Positions 7,789 to 16,732 of a stretch of 64,000 nucleotides of DNA are shown here, piece by piece; position 1 is the stretch's first letter; each line of letters starts with the position of its first letter. Location: assembly GCA_017620475.1 (NCBI GenBank), contig JAFZQI010000039.1:1-64000 (forward strand), read 5' to 3'. Source of the stretch: Clostridiales bacterium (lineage in GTDB: Bacteria; Bacillota; Clostridia; Saccharofermentanales; Saccharofermentanaceae). The position numbers and the translations under genes are program-made. The notes beneath the pieces are model-generated. The model did no database searches. It saw only the letters and a list, made by a program, of their open reading frames with translations, and was not told where the DNA came from.

Positions 7789-8514
7789 ATGAAAATGAGT
7801 TTGACTCAAAGTGAACAGAAGGCATTGGTAGGAAAATACGCAATCGATAAGCTTATCGAGCAGAAGCGTTTCTTTTCGGGCATGAAGATCGGATTGGGAA
7901 CAGGTTCTACCGCAATGCCCGCAGTCGAGAGGCTTTCGGAACGGATAAAGGATGGGACGCTGAGTGATATCAAAGCGGTGGCGACCAGCTTTCAGACGAC
8001 GATTGCCTGCGAGAATTTAGGAATTCCCGTGTTCTCGATGAATGCGAAAGAAATCGGAGGACACCTTGATCTTGCGATCGATGGCGCAGATGAGATCGAT
8101 CCGGAAAAACGGCTCATCAAGGGAGGCGGAGGAGCACTTCTGATCGAAAAGATCGTTGCTTATAATGCGGACAGTTTTGTTATTGTCGCCGATCAATCGA
8201 AGGATGTATCTTCCATCGGAACAGGTTTTGCCGTGCCGGTTGAAATTGTTGCCGAAGCCAGAGTAACAGTTACCCAAGCGCTTGAAAAGCTCGGTGCAAC
8301 GTGTGTTCTGCGCCAAGGGGTACGAAAGGCAGGACCCGTCATTACGGATAACGGTAATCTTATTCTGGATATTCTTTGGAAAGAGATTCCCGATGCAGCA
8401 GAAATGGAGAATGAAATCAATCGAATCGTCGGCGTAGTTGAAAACGGCTTTTTCTGTAAGAATACACCTACTGTCTTTATCGCCCGTGAAGACGGTTCGG
8501 TCATCGAACGATAG
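7789..8514 (+). CDS. rpiA: Ribose-5-phosphate isomerase A
   Basis: 241 residues with all RpiA motifs: GLGTGSTA near residue 40 (phosphate loop), DGADEIDPEKRLIKGGGGALLIEK (catalytic Asp and Lys, glycine loop) and FAVPVEI. It interconverts ribose 5-phosphate and ribulose 5-phosphate in the non-oxidative pentose phosphate pathway. GAGGTG lies just before the ATG; a second ATG two codons later is possible. It is last in the fructokinase operon. A T-run (GTTTTTTTC) follows about 35 nt later, without a convincing stem. Confidence 0.95.
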   Translation: MKMSLTQSEQKALVGKYAIDKLIEQKRFFSGMKIGLGTGSTAMPAVERLSERIKDGTLSDIKAVATSFQTTIACENLGIPVFSMNAKEIGGHLDLAIDGADEIDPEKRLIKGGGGALLIEKIVAYNADSFVIVADQSKDVSSIGTGFAVPVEIVAEARVTVTQALEKLGATCVLRQGVRKAGPVITDNGNLILDILWKEIPDAAEMENEINRIVGVVENGFFCKNTPTVFIAREDGSVIER

Positions 8515-8626
8515 AGAATCGGGAATTGAATTCGATAATAATTTGAAAGTTTTTTTCTCGAACCACCCAAGAAAACTCTGATGTTATGTGTCTATAGGAT
8601 AGATGCGGACAAAAGGAGAAAAGAAA

Positions 8627-10093
8627 ATGACCGAACAAGAACTTGAAAAGATCTACAACGAAGCCTATCGTGCGGTGTATTGGACTGCATTCTCTCTTCT
8701 GAAAAATGAAGATGATGCGCAGGACATCGTCCAGGATACGTTTATTTCCCTGATCAACTCGTATGAGACCATCAAGGACAAAACCAGGATCCTGCCGTGG
8801 CTTAAGAAGGTCGCTGCCAACAAGTCCCTGAATCGTCTTACCAGGACGAAGACGGATACTGTGGAAGACGAGTTCTTTGACAGCGTCGAGACCGTTCCCG
8901 AGGATTTTCTTCCCGATTCGATCGTCGAGTCGGAAGAGACGCGCAAGATCATCATGGATATCATCAACAATTCTTTGTCTGATGATATCCGCCGGACGCT
9001 TATCTTATTCTACTTTGATGAGATGAGCACCAAAGAGATCGCAGAAGCACTCGGGATTCCGGAGGGAACGGTTTCCTGGCGTATCAGTTCGGCCAAGAAA
9101 AAGATCAAAAAGGAGGTCGAGAAGTATGAGGAAGAAAACAAGACGAAGTTGTTCGGTATGCCGGTACCGTTCTTAACCAAACTCTTTATGAAGGAAGCCG
9201 AGCAGGTCCAGTTGAAAACCATGCCGGCTTCGCTAAGTGCCGCCCTGTCCGCATCCGCACAGGCTTCTCAAGCAGGAGCTGTAGTTAATGCTGTTGCAAG
9301 TGCAGCAGAGAAAGGAACAGGGATTATGATGAACAAATTAGCAGTAGGTATTATTATTGGAGCAGTCACTCTTGGAGTCGCAGTAGGAACCGTACTCGTG
9401 GTAACAAGTAAGAAGGACTCGAAGTCGGACAATAAAAAGAAGAAGAAAAATGAAACCGTCATTGAAGAATACGACGAGAATGCCCATATCGATCTGAGTG
9501 ATGTCGATGTTGAAGAAGGTGCCGATGAAACTGATGACATCGGCGACGCATCGGTAGAAGCCGGTGTAGCCGGGTACTGTGCCGTAGGCAAAATTTCAAC
9601 GATCTGCGGAGATTACTACTTCAAAGATACTTTCGGGGAATTCATTGAAGAACTTGCGGCCGACGGGCAATTGCGGCTGAACATTTTTGATTACGAGGAT
9701 AATCATTATACCGTTGATGATCTGGATACGGTCGTGACTTCAAGATTTTTAACCGTAATCGTGTACATGGGGGACTATGACCGGTTATTTGAATTTGACG
9801 CAGAAAAAGTCGAAGGAACCAAGATCAGGGATTGTAAGATTACCACATTCCTTACCAGTGCCGGTACGACCTCGGTGGAAGTAAACGGAAATGTCATTGA
9901 GATTAACAAGACGACCATAGATGAGGCCGTAGGTATGCTTGGTGATTACTATACTCCGAGAACACCGATGCAGGAATCCATGAATAGTTATGAGTTTGAC
10001 CTGAGTAATTACGAATTGAATCGCTACAGATGGAGCGGCAACGATGACGGAACGATCGATTTCCTGTCTGTATCCAAAGGTGAATTCCTATAA
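8627..10093 (+). CDS. ECF-like sigma factor fused to a transmembrane and extracellular domain
   Basis: 488 residues. The first 165 or so are a complete group 4 sigma factor: region 2 with LLKNEDDAQDIVQDTFISLI, and region 4 with MSTKEIAEALGIPEGTVSWR and a basic helix. An Ala/Ser-rich linker leads to one strongly hydrophobic segment at about 236-259 (LAVGIIIGAVTLGVAVGTVLVV), a Lys-rich stop, an acidic stretch and about 190 extracytoplasmic residues I do not recognise. The orientation puts sigma in the cytoplasm. AGGAG precedes the ATG at 8627. No separate anti-sigma gene is adjacent, so the protein may be its own membrane tether, released by proteolysis. Tandem ATGs at 234-235 could allow an anchor-only product. 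Confidence 0.85.
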   Translation: MTEQELEKIYNEAYRAVYWTAFSLLKNEDDAQDIVQDTFISLINSYETIKDKTRILPWLKKVAANKSLNRLTRTKTDTVEDEFFDSVETVPEDFLPDSIVESEETRKIIMDIINNSLSDDIRRTLILFYFDEMSTKEIAEALGIPEGTVSWRISSAKKKIKKEVEKYEEENKTKLFGMPVPFLTKLFMKEAEQVQLKTMPASLSAALSASAQASQAGAVVNAVASAAEKGTGIMMNKLAVGIIIGAVTLGVAVGTVLVVTSKKDSKSDNKKKKKNETVIEEYDENAHIDLSDVDVEEGADETDDIGDASVEAGVAGYCAVGKISTICGDYYFKDTFGEFIEELAADGQLRLNIFDYEDNHYTVDDLDTVVTSRFLTVIVYMGDYDRLFEFDAEKVEGTKIRDCKITTFLTSAGTTSVEVNGNVIEINKTTIDEAVGMLGDYYTPRTPMQESMNSYEFDLSNYELNRYRWSGNDDGTIDFLSVSKGEFL

Positions 10094-10157
10094 GCACTCA
10101 TCCGGCATGTGGAAAGCATGGCGTGCGCTTCGGAACTTCTCATAGTTAAAACCACCC

Positions 10158-10195
10158 ACCCGCATAGCTGTTCTCCGGCTGTGCGGGTTCGCTTT
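10158..10195 (+). terminator. Terminator after the membrane sigma gene
   Basis: An 11-bp stem with one G-T pair (ACCCGCATAGC / GGCTGTGCGGGT region) is followed by TCGCTTTT. Confidence 0.65.
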
Positions 10196-10269
10196 TCCAG
10201 AGAGATTTCCTTCCCTTGACAGTTCCCGGATCTTGCTTGGATCCTTTCCTCTTTTCTAGCCTGTTTTTT

Positions 10270-10277
10270 GGTATAAT
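10270..10277 (+). promoter_or_regulatory. Extended -10 promoter of the sugar-binding lipoprotein
   Basis: TGGTATAAT (TG at 10269-10270, TATAAT at 10272-10277) lies 47 nt before the ATG. No good -35 is visible. Confidence 0.6.
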
Positions 10278-10324
10278 GTGACTTATATTGGGGAACAAAG
10301 TGAAAAGAAACGGAAGGTGCAGAA

Positions 10325-11683
10325 ATGACCAGTTACATGAATCAGCAAACCCGGATCGGCCGATGGTTACATCAGGGAAGAAAGATGCTTTCGATCCTGC
10401 TTACGGTATGTATGCTGTTTTCCCTCTGCGCATGCAGCAAAAGCGCGGAAGAATCCCTTCAGAAGGACATCGATAAACTGAAAAACAAAAACGAAAAACT
10501 CAGCGGTCAGATCGATGATCTCAAGGAAGAAAACGACGATCTCAGCAAACAAAATGAAAGTCTGTCCCATGAGGCGGATGATCTGAAAAAGGCAAATGAG
10601 AGCCTTAGTGAAGAAGTCGATCAGCTGAAAGAAGAAATCGCGAAACAGAGTGCATCGGATCCGGGACAGAGACCGAGCAATCCGCAAGATGCAGGCTTGG
10701 GCAAAGTCGGTATCTCTCTTCCGACGAACTATCTTCAAAGATGGGTCGATGATGGCGATAACATGAAGAAGGCCCTGATAGAGGCCGGTTATGATGTGAT
10801 GCTGGAGTACGCGGACAATAGTGTTCAAACCCAGGTGGAGCAGGTGGAGAACATGATTCAATCCGGATGCACGGTACTGGTGATCACGCCGATCGATGAG
10901 TATTCCTTCGGTAGTGTTCTCGATAATACAGAACATGAAGGGGTTACCGTGATCTCATTCGACCGCCTGATTCAGAATTCGGAATCTGTCGACTACCATG
11001 TTTCCTTCGACAACTATCTGGTCGGTACGCTGCAGGCGGAGTACATTGTGTCCGCCCTGGATCTGGATAATGGCGGTCCGACACGAAGTATCGAACTTAC
11101 GGCAGGAGAACCGTATGATGTCAACGCCAAATTCTTTTACCTTGGTGCATACGATGTCCTTAAGCCTTATATCGATTCCGGCAGGGTCGAGGTGGTTTCC
11201 GGCCAGATCGATTTTGAATCGGTAGCTACAACCGCATGGATGACAGATGAAGCGCAGAAGCGCGCGGAGGCCATTCTTGCCACATACTACTCAGATGGAA
11301 AGAACGTAGATGCCTGGCTTTGTTCTAACGACTCCACGGCCCTCGGCGTCGAGATGGCACTTGAAACCTCATATACCGGTTCCTATCCGGTCATTACGGG
11401 CCAGGATTGCGATATTGCCAACGTCAAGAATATCCTCAGCGGCAAGCAGGCGATGTCGGTATTTAAGGAGAGCCGGATACTCTGCGATCAGACCGTTAAG
11501 ATGGTGACACAGATCATGACCGGCGCGACCGTGGATGTCAATGATACGACTACAAGTGACAATGGGGCCAAGATCGTTCCTGCATATCTATGCGCACCGG
11601 TTTTCGTCGATATCAACAATTACGAAGAAATACTGATCGAGAGCGGTTACTACCCCGAGAACCTGTTTGAAGAAGACGAATGA
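10325..11683 (+). CDS. Sugar-binding lipoprotein (periplasmic binding protein type 1) with an N-terminal coiled coil
   Basis: 452 residues. A hydrophobic signal ending LFSLCAC is a lipobox-like cleavage site, so the protein is probably lipid-anchored. Residues about 40-110 are a long heptad coiled coil (repeated KLKNKNEKLSGQIDDLKEEND-like units). From about 125 on it is a type 1 sugar-binding fold: KVGISLPTNYLQRW at the start, VEQVENMIQSGCTVLVITPID, and VDAWLCSNDSTALGVEMAL, as in ChvE/XylF-like xylose and multi-sugar binding proteins. No ABC ATPase or permease is adjacent, and a terminator follows, so it is an orphan: either serving a transporter elsewhere or acting as a sensor through its coiled coil. 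Confidence 0.88.
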   Translation: MTSYMNQQTRIGRWLHQGRKMLSILLTVCMLFSLCACSKSAEESLQKDIDKLKNKNEKLSGQIDDLKEENDDLSKQNESLSHEADDLKKANESLSEEVDQLKEEIAKQSASDPGQRPSNPQDAGLGKVGISLPTNYLQRWVDDGDNMKKALIEAGYDVMLEYADNSVQTQVEQVENMIQSGCTVLVITPIDEYSFGSVLDNTEHEGVTVISFDRLIQNSESVDYHVSFDNYLVGTLQAEYIVSALDLDNGGPTRSIELTAGEPYDVNAKFFYLGAYDVLKPYIDSGRVEVVSGQIDFESVATTAWMTDEAQKRAEAILATYYSDGKNVDAWLCSNDSTALGVEMALETSYTGSYPVITGQDCDIANVKNILSGKQAMSVFKESRILCDQTVKMVTQIMTGATVDVNDTTTSDNGAKIVPAYLCAPVFVDINNYEEILIESGYYPENLFEEDE

Positions 11684-11708
11684 TCTGTTTACATAGATGA
11701 TTTCATGA

Positions 11709-11751
11709 AAAAGTTCTTTTCGATTTCTATGCGAAAAGAACTTTTCTTTTT
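11709..11751 (+). terminator. Strong terminator after the sugar-binding lipoprotein gene
   Basis: A perfect 14-bp inverted repeat (AAAAGTTCTTTTCG / CGAAAAGAACTTTT) with a 9-nt loop is followed by CTTTTTTC. Confidence 0.9.
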
Positions 11752-11762
11752 TCTGCCTGCGT

Positions 11763-11770
11763 GCTATAAT
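11763..11770 (+). promoter_or_regulatory. Extended -10 promoter of the uvrX-like operon
   Basis: TGCTATAAT (TG at 11762-11763, TATAAT at 11765-11770), about 40 nt before the ATG and immediately upstream of a LexA-like box. Confidence 0.6.
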
Positions 11771-11772
11771 GT

Positions 11773-11786
11773 AGAAAATATGTTCG
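11773..11786 (+). promoter_or_regulatory. LexA-like (SOS) box
   Basis: AGAAAATATGTTCG matches 12 of 14 positions of the Gram-positive LexA/DinR consensus CGAACRNRYGTTCG. It starts two bases after the -10 element, an ideal place for repression, and controls a Y-family polymerase. Confidence 0.65.
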
Positions 11787-11809
11787 GTTATTGTAAAGGT
11801 GGTGAGTAG

Positions 11810-13318
11810 ATGGATAAGAGTTATATCGCGATCGACTTGAAGTCCTTCTATGCCAGCGTGGAGTGTGTCCAGAGAGGGCTGGATCCGCTGAATACCCATC
11901 TTGTTGTAGCCGATCCGTCAAGGACGGAGAAGACGATCTGCCTTGCGGTGTCGCCCTCTCTGAAGAGGCTCGGCCTTCCGGGAAGAGCGCGTCTTTTCGA
12001 AGTCGTACAGAAGGTAAATCAGGTGAATCAGGAGCGGACGTACTGCTCGGGACTTGCCGTGCTTAAAGGGAAGAGCTTTCTGGAATCGGAACTGGAAAAG
12101 GATCCGGCACTTGCGGTGGACTATATCGTTGCTCCGCCTCAGATGGCCAAGTATATGGAGGTCAGCTCCAGGATCTACGGTACGTATCTTAAATATGTCG
12201 CGCCGGAAGATATATTTGCCTATTCGGTGGATGAGGTTTTCATCGATGCCACAGGATATCTTAAGACCTATGGGGTACCGGCCCATGATTTTGCAAGGAT
12301 GCTGATCCGGGATGTGCTCGATACGACCGGGATCACGGCCACGGCGGGGATCGGCACGAATATGTACCTTTGTAAGGTCGCCATGGATATCGAAGCGAAG
12401 CATATCCCGGCCGACAAGGATGGCGTGCGGATTGCGGAACTGACAGAACAGAGCTACCGGGAATCGCTTTGGAGCCACCGGCCGCTTACTGATTTCTGGC
12501 GGGTGGGAAGAGGCATCGCTGCCCGCGTGGAGAAACTCGGGATGCGGACGATGGGGGATATCGCGAGGTGTTCTCTGGATCGAAAGACCATCGGGCTTTT
12601 GTATCAGGTGCTCGGGAAGAATGCGGAGCTTCTGATCGATCATGCGTGGGGGATCGAGCCGACGTCTATTGCGGATGTGAAAGCGTATACGCCTTCGAGC
12701 AGCAGCATCTCCACCGGACAGGTCCTTAAGGAGCCTACGGACTATGAGACGACGAAGCTGATCGTGTGGGAGATGGCAGACGTGCTTTCTCTAGATCTGG
12801 TCGAGAAAGGTTTCGTGACGGATCAGATCGTGCTGACGATCGGTTACGATAAGGCCAGTCTCGATGACGGGCAGTACACGGGGGAAGTGAAGACCGACTT
12901 TTACGGAAGAACGGTCCCGAAGCATGCACACGGATCGAAGAACCTGGAGGATTACACCTCTTCCACGAAGAAGATCACGGAAGCGACGATGGATCTTTTC
13001 GAGCAGATCATGGACAAGCATTTGTTTTCAAGAAGGATCGGCATCGCGGCATGTAATCTGCAAAAAGAGGGAAGTATCCCCGAGAATAAGAAGTACCGTC
13101 AGATGAGTATATTTGATCTGGAACAACCGAAAGAAGACGACGGGAAGAAAGATCGTGCTTCCTCGGAAGAGGCATCCGAGAAGGAAAGGGCACTTCAGGA
13201 AGCGATGCTGGGGATCAAGAAGAAATACGGGAAGAATGCCGTGGTCAAGGTCAAGAACCTCACTAAAGGCGGCACCGCCATCGAGCGGAATAATCAGATC
13301 GGCGGGCATAAAGCATGA
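11810..13318 (+). CDS. Y-family DNA polymerase (UvrX/UmuC type)
   Basis: 502 residues. AIDLKSFYASVEC starts the palm with catalytic Asp9; YSVDEVFID holds Asp141 and Glu142, completing the metal site; TATAGIGTNMYLCKVA follows, and a little-finger domain closes the fold. Such polymerases copy damaged DNA with low fidelity during the SOS response. The RBS (GGTGG) lies just before the ATG. The stop overlaps the ATG of a YolD-like gene by 4 nt, the same pairing as UvrX/YqjW with YolD/YqjX in Bacillus. A LexA-like box overlaps the promoter region. Confidence 0.93.
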   Translation: MDKSYIAIDLKSFYASVECVQRGLDPLNTHLVVADPSRTEKTICLAVSPSLKRLGLPGRARLFEVVQKVNQVNQERTYCSGLAVLKGKSFLESELEKDPALAVDYIVAPPQMAKYMEVSSRIYGTYLKYVAPEDIFAYSVDEVFIDATGYLKTYGVPAHDFARMLIRDVLDTTGITATAGIGTNMYLCKVAMDIEAKHIPADKDGVRIAELTEQSYRESLWSHRPLTDFWRVGRGIAARVEKLGMRTMGDIARCSLDRKTIGLLYQVLGKNAELLIDHAWGIEPTSIADVKAYTPSSSSISTGQVLKEPTDYETTKLIVWEMADVLSLDLVEKGFVTDQIVLTIGYDKASLDDGQYTGEVKTDFYGRTVPKHAHGSKNLEDYTSSTKKITEATMDLFEQIMDKHLFSRRIGIAACNLQKEGSIPENKKYRQMSIFDLEQPKEDDGKKDRASSEEASEKERALQEAMLGIKKKYGKNAVVKVKNLTKGGTAIERNNQIGGHKA

Positions 13319-13728
13319 GTAATTACGATGACATCATCCATATGGAAAGACCGCAGTATGAGGATCTTCCGCCAATGTCCATTCATGACCGGGCGGCACA
13401 GTTCTCTCCGTTTGCCGCACTCGTCGGCTATGACGATGCCGTTGCGGAGACCGCGAGACTAACGGAAAGAAGACGTGAGATGTCCGAAGAAGAGGTGCAG
13501 GATCTCAATGAGAAGATCAATATCCTCACGGAAAGAAGTGACAGCCGGCCATTGGTACAGGTGATGTATTTTATTGCGGACCCGAGAAAGAGCGGCGGGC
13601 GTTATGCCGAGAGAAAGGGGCGCATTAGGACGATCGATGCATATCACAGAAGACTTGTTTTTACGGATGGAACGACCATTCCGATCGAAGATACGTATGC
13701 GATCAGGATTCAGGAGGAAGAGCAATGA
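13315..13728 (+). CDS. YolD-like family protein
   Basis: 137 residues. The segment MERPQYEDLPPMSIHDRAAQFSPFAAL is typical of YolD-like proteins of Clostridia, and the C-terminal half (GRIRTIDAYHRRLVFTDGTTIPIEDI-like strand pattern) matches the YolD core. These small proteins are consistently encoded next to UvrX-type polymerases and are thought to modulate them; the mechanism is not settled. ATGA overlap with the polymerase gene and again with the HD gene downstream indicates one translationally coupled operon. Confidence 0.85.
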   Translation: MSNYDDIIHMERPQYEDLPPMSIHDRAAQFSPFAALVGYDDAVAETARLTERRREMSEEEVQDLNEKINILTERSDSRPLVQVMYFIADPRKSGGRYAERKGRIRTIDAYHRRLVFTDGTTIPIEDTYAIRIQEEEQ

Positions 13729-14300
13729 ACGAGAAGATCATCGATTCTGCGAAGGAATATTTAGAAGAATTATTCGCCGGACGCTCCGACGGGCATGAAG
13801 CGGAGCACTCTATACGTGTATTCCGTAATGCCGGGAATATTGCCAGACACGAAAGAGAATGCGATCTGGAGATCGTACTTCTTGCAGCTCTTTTGCACGA
13901 CGCAGACGATCACAAACTGTTTCAGACGGAGAATAATGCCAATGCGAGGGCATTCCTGCTTCGGGAGAATGTGCCGGAGGACCGGATCGAGCGGATCTGC
14001 GAAGTGATCAACTCCGTATCTTTCAGCCAAAATAGAGGAAAGATCCCGCACACTCCGGAGGGGAGGATCGTACAGGATGCGGACCGGCTGGATGCCATCG
14101 GTGCCATCGGTATCGCACGCACCTTTGCTTATGGTGGGAAACACGGCCGATCCATGCAGGAGAGTATCCGTCATTTCTACGATAAGCTTCTGCTTCTTAA
14201 AGATGAATTGAATACGACAAGTGCCATAGAGATGGCGGCGTCAAGACACTTCTTCCTGAGAGATTTCCTATCTGAATGGGACGAGGAGATCGGAAACTGA
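13725..14300 (+). CDS. HD-domain phosphohydrolase
   Basis: 191 residues with the HD superfamily metal ligands in order: H in EAEHSIRV near residue 28, HD in ALLHDADDHK, and a C-terminal D in IVQDADRLDAIGAIG. Length and layout fit the YedJ-type small HD phosphohydrolases, which act on nucleotides or related phosphates. It overlaps the YolD-like gene by 4 nt (ATGA), so it is probably part of the same SOS-controlled transcript. A nucleotide-pool role during DNA damage is inference. Confidence 0.88.
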   Translation: MNEKIIDSAKEYLEELFAGRSDGHEAEHSIRVFRNAGNIARHERECDLEIVLLAALLHDADDHKLFQTENNANARAFLLRENVPEDRIERICEVINSVSFSQNRGKIPHTPEGRIVQDADRLDAIGAIGIARTFAYGGKHGRSMQESIRHFYDKLLLLKDELNTTSAIEMAASRHFFLRDFLSEWDEEIGN

Positions 14301-14344
14301 ACATCCGATTCCGTAGGATAACTATGCCTTCTTTACTTCTCGGC

Positions 14345-14372
14345 CCGGTAGGATAGATTTGCCTTCTACCGG
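14345..14372 (+). terminator. Possible weak terminator after the HD gene
   Basis: Inverted repeat CCGGTAG / CTACCGG with a 14-nt loop; a T-run comes only about 16 nt later. Two imperfect copies of GTAGGATA-N5-GCCTTCT also lie at 14312-14366. Confidence 0.3.
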
Positions 14373-14398
14373 TATGCGCTGAAATCTGTTTTTGGAAG

Positions 14399-14444
14399 CA
14401 AAAAAAAGAAGACATATCGCAAGGGGGGTAGCGATATGTCTTCT
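14399..14444 (-). terminator. Strong terminator after the SDR gene
   Basis: On the minus strand a perfect 14-bp stem (AGAAGACATATCGC / GCGATATGTCTTCT) with a 10-nt loop is followed by a run of T residues. Confidence 0.92.
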
Positions 14445-14461
14445 ACTAAGGAGAGGAGAAA

Positions 14462-15484
14462 TCAAATTGATTTCTTTGCCGCTTCTAATGCTTCGATCAC
14501 CTTGTCACACCAGGTGTCGAACTCTTCATCTTCCTCATACTCTTCCGGATGGGATAGTACATAGTCCAGCGCGATCCGTACGCCCTGATCGAAGCGCACA
14601 TTGGTGCGCATCGTGGGTACGATGTGCTTGATTTTACTGTTGTTGAATACGACGGAAACGGACTTGTCTCCGATCAGGCTTCCTTCGAAATCGAAACCGT
14701 ATTTGTCGCCTGCGGCACTGAGAAAAGATGAGGATACATAGTAGGGCTTCAGTTCCACGCCAATTGCATCGGCAATGGTCTGATAGATCTGATTCCAGGT
14801 AAGCGTCTCATCTCCCGTGATCTGAAAGGCTTCGCCGATGGCGTGAGGGTTGCCCATAAGTCCTGTATAGCCTATGGCAAAATCACTGTTAAACGTGACG
14901 GTCCAAAGTGAGCTTCCGTCTCCCTGGATCAGGACGGGCTTTCCCTGCTGCATACGGCGGATGACCTGGTAGAAACCCTTCTTTCCGTGCACGCCAAGCG
15001 GGATATTACGCTCATCGTAGGTGTGGCTCGGCCGGACGATCGTTACCGGGAAGCCTTCCTCCTTATACATCTTCATGAGAAACTCTTCACAGGCGATCTT
15101 GTTGCGGGAGTATTCCCAATGCGGGTTGCTCAGCGCCGTTCCTTCCGTGATGATGTAGTCGGCCGAAGGCTTGTGGTATGCCGAAGCCGAACTGATGTAG
15201 ATGAATTGTTTTGTTCTATCCTTGAAAAGACGATAATCGCGTTCGACATCTTCTACGGTGAAGCCGATGAAATCTCCGACGACGTCAAAAGCCATGTCGG
15301 AGAGGGCCCGGGCCGTAGCGGCCTCGTCGTGGACATCACATGAGATGACTTTCACGCCTTCGGGAAGAATGTGATTGCGGTTTCCGCGGTTCAGAAGGTA
15401 GACCTCCCACATGGGATCCTGACTGAGTTTTTTTGTAATGGCAGCACTGATCGTGCCGGTTCCTCCGATAAATAAAGCTTTCAT
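14462..15484 (-). CDS. NAD-dependent epimerase/dehydratase family protein
   Basis: 340 residues of the extended SDR family. MKALFIGGTGTISAAI is the N-terminal NAD(P) loop and begins exactly at the chosen ATG, preceded by GAGG 9-10 nt upstream. The catalytic pair is YSRNK (Y-x3-K) after ISSASAYHKPS. Such enzymes act on nucleotide sugars or related carbonyls in the cytoplasm, but the substrate is not evident. It follows the iron alcohol dehydrogenase by 11 nt, so the two redox enzymes are co-transcribed and may serve one sugar or aldehyde pathway. Confidence 0.85.
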   Translation of the reverse strand: MKALFIGGTGTISAAITKKLSQDPMWEVYLLNRGNRNHILPEGVKVISCDVHDEAATARALSDMAFDVVGDFIGFTVEDVERDYRLFKDRTKQFIYISSASAYHKPSADYIITEGTALSNPHWEYSRNKIACEEFLMKMYKEEGFPVTIVRPSHTYDERNIPLGVHGKKGFYQVIRRMQQGKPVLIQGDGSSLWTVTFNSDFAIGYTGLMGNPHAIGEAFQITGDETLTWNQIYQTIADAIGVELKPYYVSSSFLSAAGDKYGFDFEGSLIGDKSVSVVFNNSKIKHIVPTMRTNVRFDQGVRIALDYVLSHPEEYEEDEEFDTWCDKVIEALEAAKKSI

Positions 15485-15495
15485 ATTAGCGTTCC

Positions 15496-16671
15496 TCATA
15501 CCATCATCTGATAGATCTTGGTGCAATCTTCTTCGTTCAGTGTAACAAAACCGGAGATGCTGCCTGTTCTTCCGTCACCGTTACAAAGAACATCCACGAG
15601 TTTCGGAATATCTTCTTCTTTGGCTCCGATGTCGGAGAAACTGCTCGGCATGCCGATGGAGATCAGGAATTGCCGGAATCGTTCGATACCTTCCAATGCC
15701 GTTTTCTCCGGGTCTTCGAAGTTCATCTGACAGCCCCATACTCGAACGGCTACCTGTGCGAAACGCATCACATCATGCTTCATCACATAACTGAAAACAG
15801 CCGGCATAACGATGGCCAGGCCGGCACCGTGGGCACAGTCATAGAGGGCAGAAAGTTCATGCTCGATATTGTGACTGTTCCAATCCTGGGAACGGCCGAC
15901 TCCGCAGGAATGGTTATGTGCCATCATGCCGGCCCACATTATGTTGGCGCGGGCATCGTAGTTGTCCGGCTCACTGACCGCACGTGGACCTTCCTTGACC
16001 ATCGTCAGAAGAAGGGCTTCGATCAGGCGGTCGGTGACCTCGACTTCCTTGGTGTTGGTCAGATAGCGCTCGTAAAGATGCGCCATGATATCCGTCACTC
16101 CGCAAGCGGTCTGATATGCGGGAAGTGTCTGTGTAAGTGCCGGGTTAAGGATACTGAACTTCGGACGGATGGCGTTTCCGCTGGCACCGCGTTTGAACAT
16201 ACCGTCTTCCTTCGTGATGACGGAGTCCGGGGAGCCTTCTGATCCGGCAGCGGAAATCGTCAGGATCGTTCCGACCGGAAGCGCCTCCTCGATATATTTC
16301 CCGCTGTAGAAATCCCAGAAATCACCGTCGTAGACTGTTCCGGCCGCAATCGCCTTGGAAGAATCAATGGTGCTTCCTCCGCCTACTGCCAGGATAAAGT
16401 CGACTCCTTCTTTTCGGCAAAGATCGATGCCCTCGTAGACAAGTCCGCTTCTTGGGTTCGGCTTCACGCCGCCCAGTTCAACGAAAGGAATACCCTCCCT
16501 TTGAAGAGATTCCCGCACGCGGTCCAAAAGGCCGCTTCGAACTACGCTTCCGCCGCCGTAATGAATCAGGACTTTCGATCCGCCGAATTGCTTAACATAT
16601 TTTCCGGCCTCGTTCTCGGTATCTTTGCCAAATGCAAAAAATGTAGGGGAATAGAAGGTGAAATTCTCCAT
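15496..16671 (-). CDS. Iron-containing alcohol dehydrogenase (BdhA/YqhD-like)
   Basis: 391 residues of the group III dehydrogenases. AVGGGSTIDSSKAIA is the NAD(P)-binding motif, and the metal ligands are visible as TDIMAHLYE (Asp, His) and SHNIEHELSALYDCAHGAGL (two His). It reduces aldehydes or oxidises alcohols with NAD(P)H in the cytoplasm; the sequence type is nearest to butanol dehydrogenases. The ATG at 16671 is preceded by a GAGAGG box. It is the first gene of a two-gene minus-strand operon with an SDR. Confidence 0.93.
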   Translation of the reverse strand: MENFTFYSPTFFAFGKDTENEAGKYVKQFGGSKVLIHYGGGSVVRSGLLDRVRESLQREGIPFVELGGVKPNPRSGLVYEGIDLCRKEGVDFILAVGGGSTIDSSKAIAAGTVYDGDFWDFYSGKYIEEALPVGTILTISAAGSEGSPDSVITKEDGMFKRGASGNAIRPKFSILNPALTQTLPAYQTACGVTDIMAHLYERYLTNTKEVEVTDRLIEALLLTMVKEGPRAVSEPDNYDARANIMWAGMMAHNHSCGVGRSQDWNSHNIEHELSALYDCAHGAGLAIVMPAVFSYVMKHDVMRFAQVAVRVWGCQMNFEDPEKTALEGIERFRQFLISIGMPSSFSDIGAKEEDIPKLVDVLCNGDGRTGSISGFVTLNEEDCTKIYQMMV

Positions 16672-16732
16672 AAAAACGCCTCTCTTTATAAGATTATTTA
16701 TCTATCTTTATTGTATATGGAGGACCTTGAAG

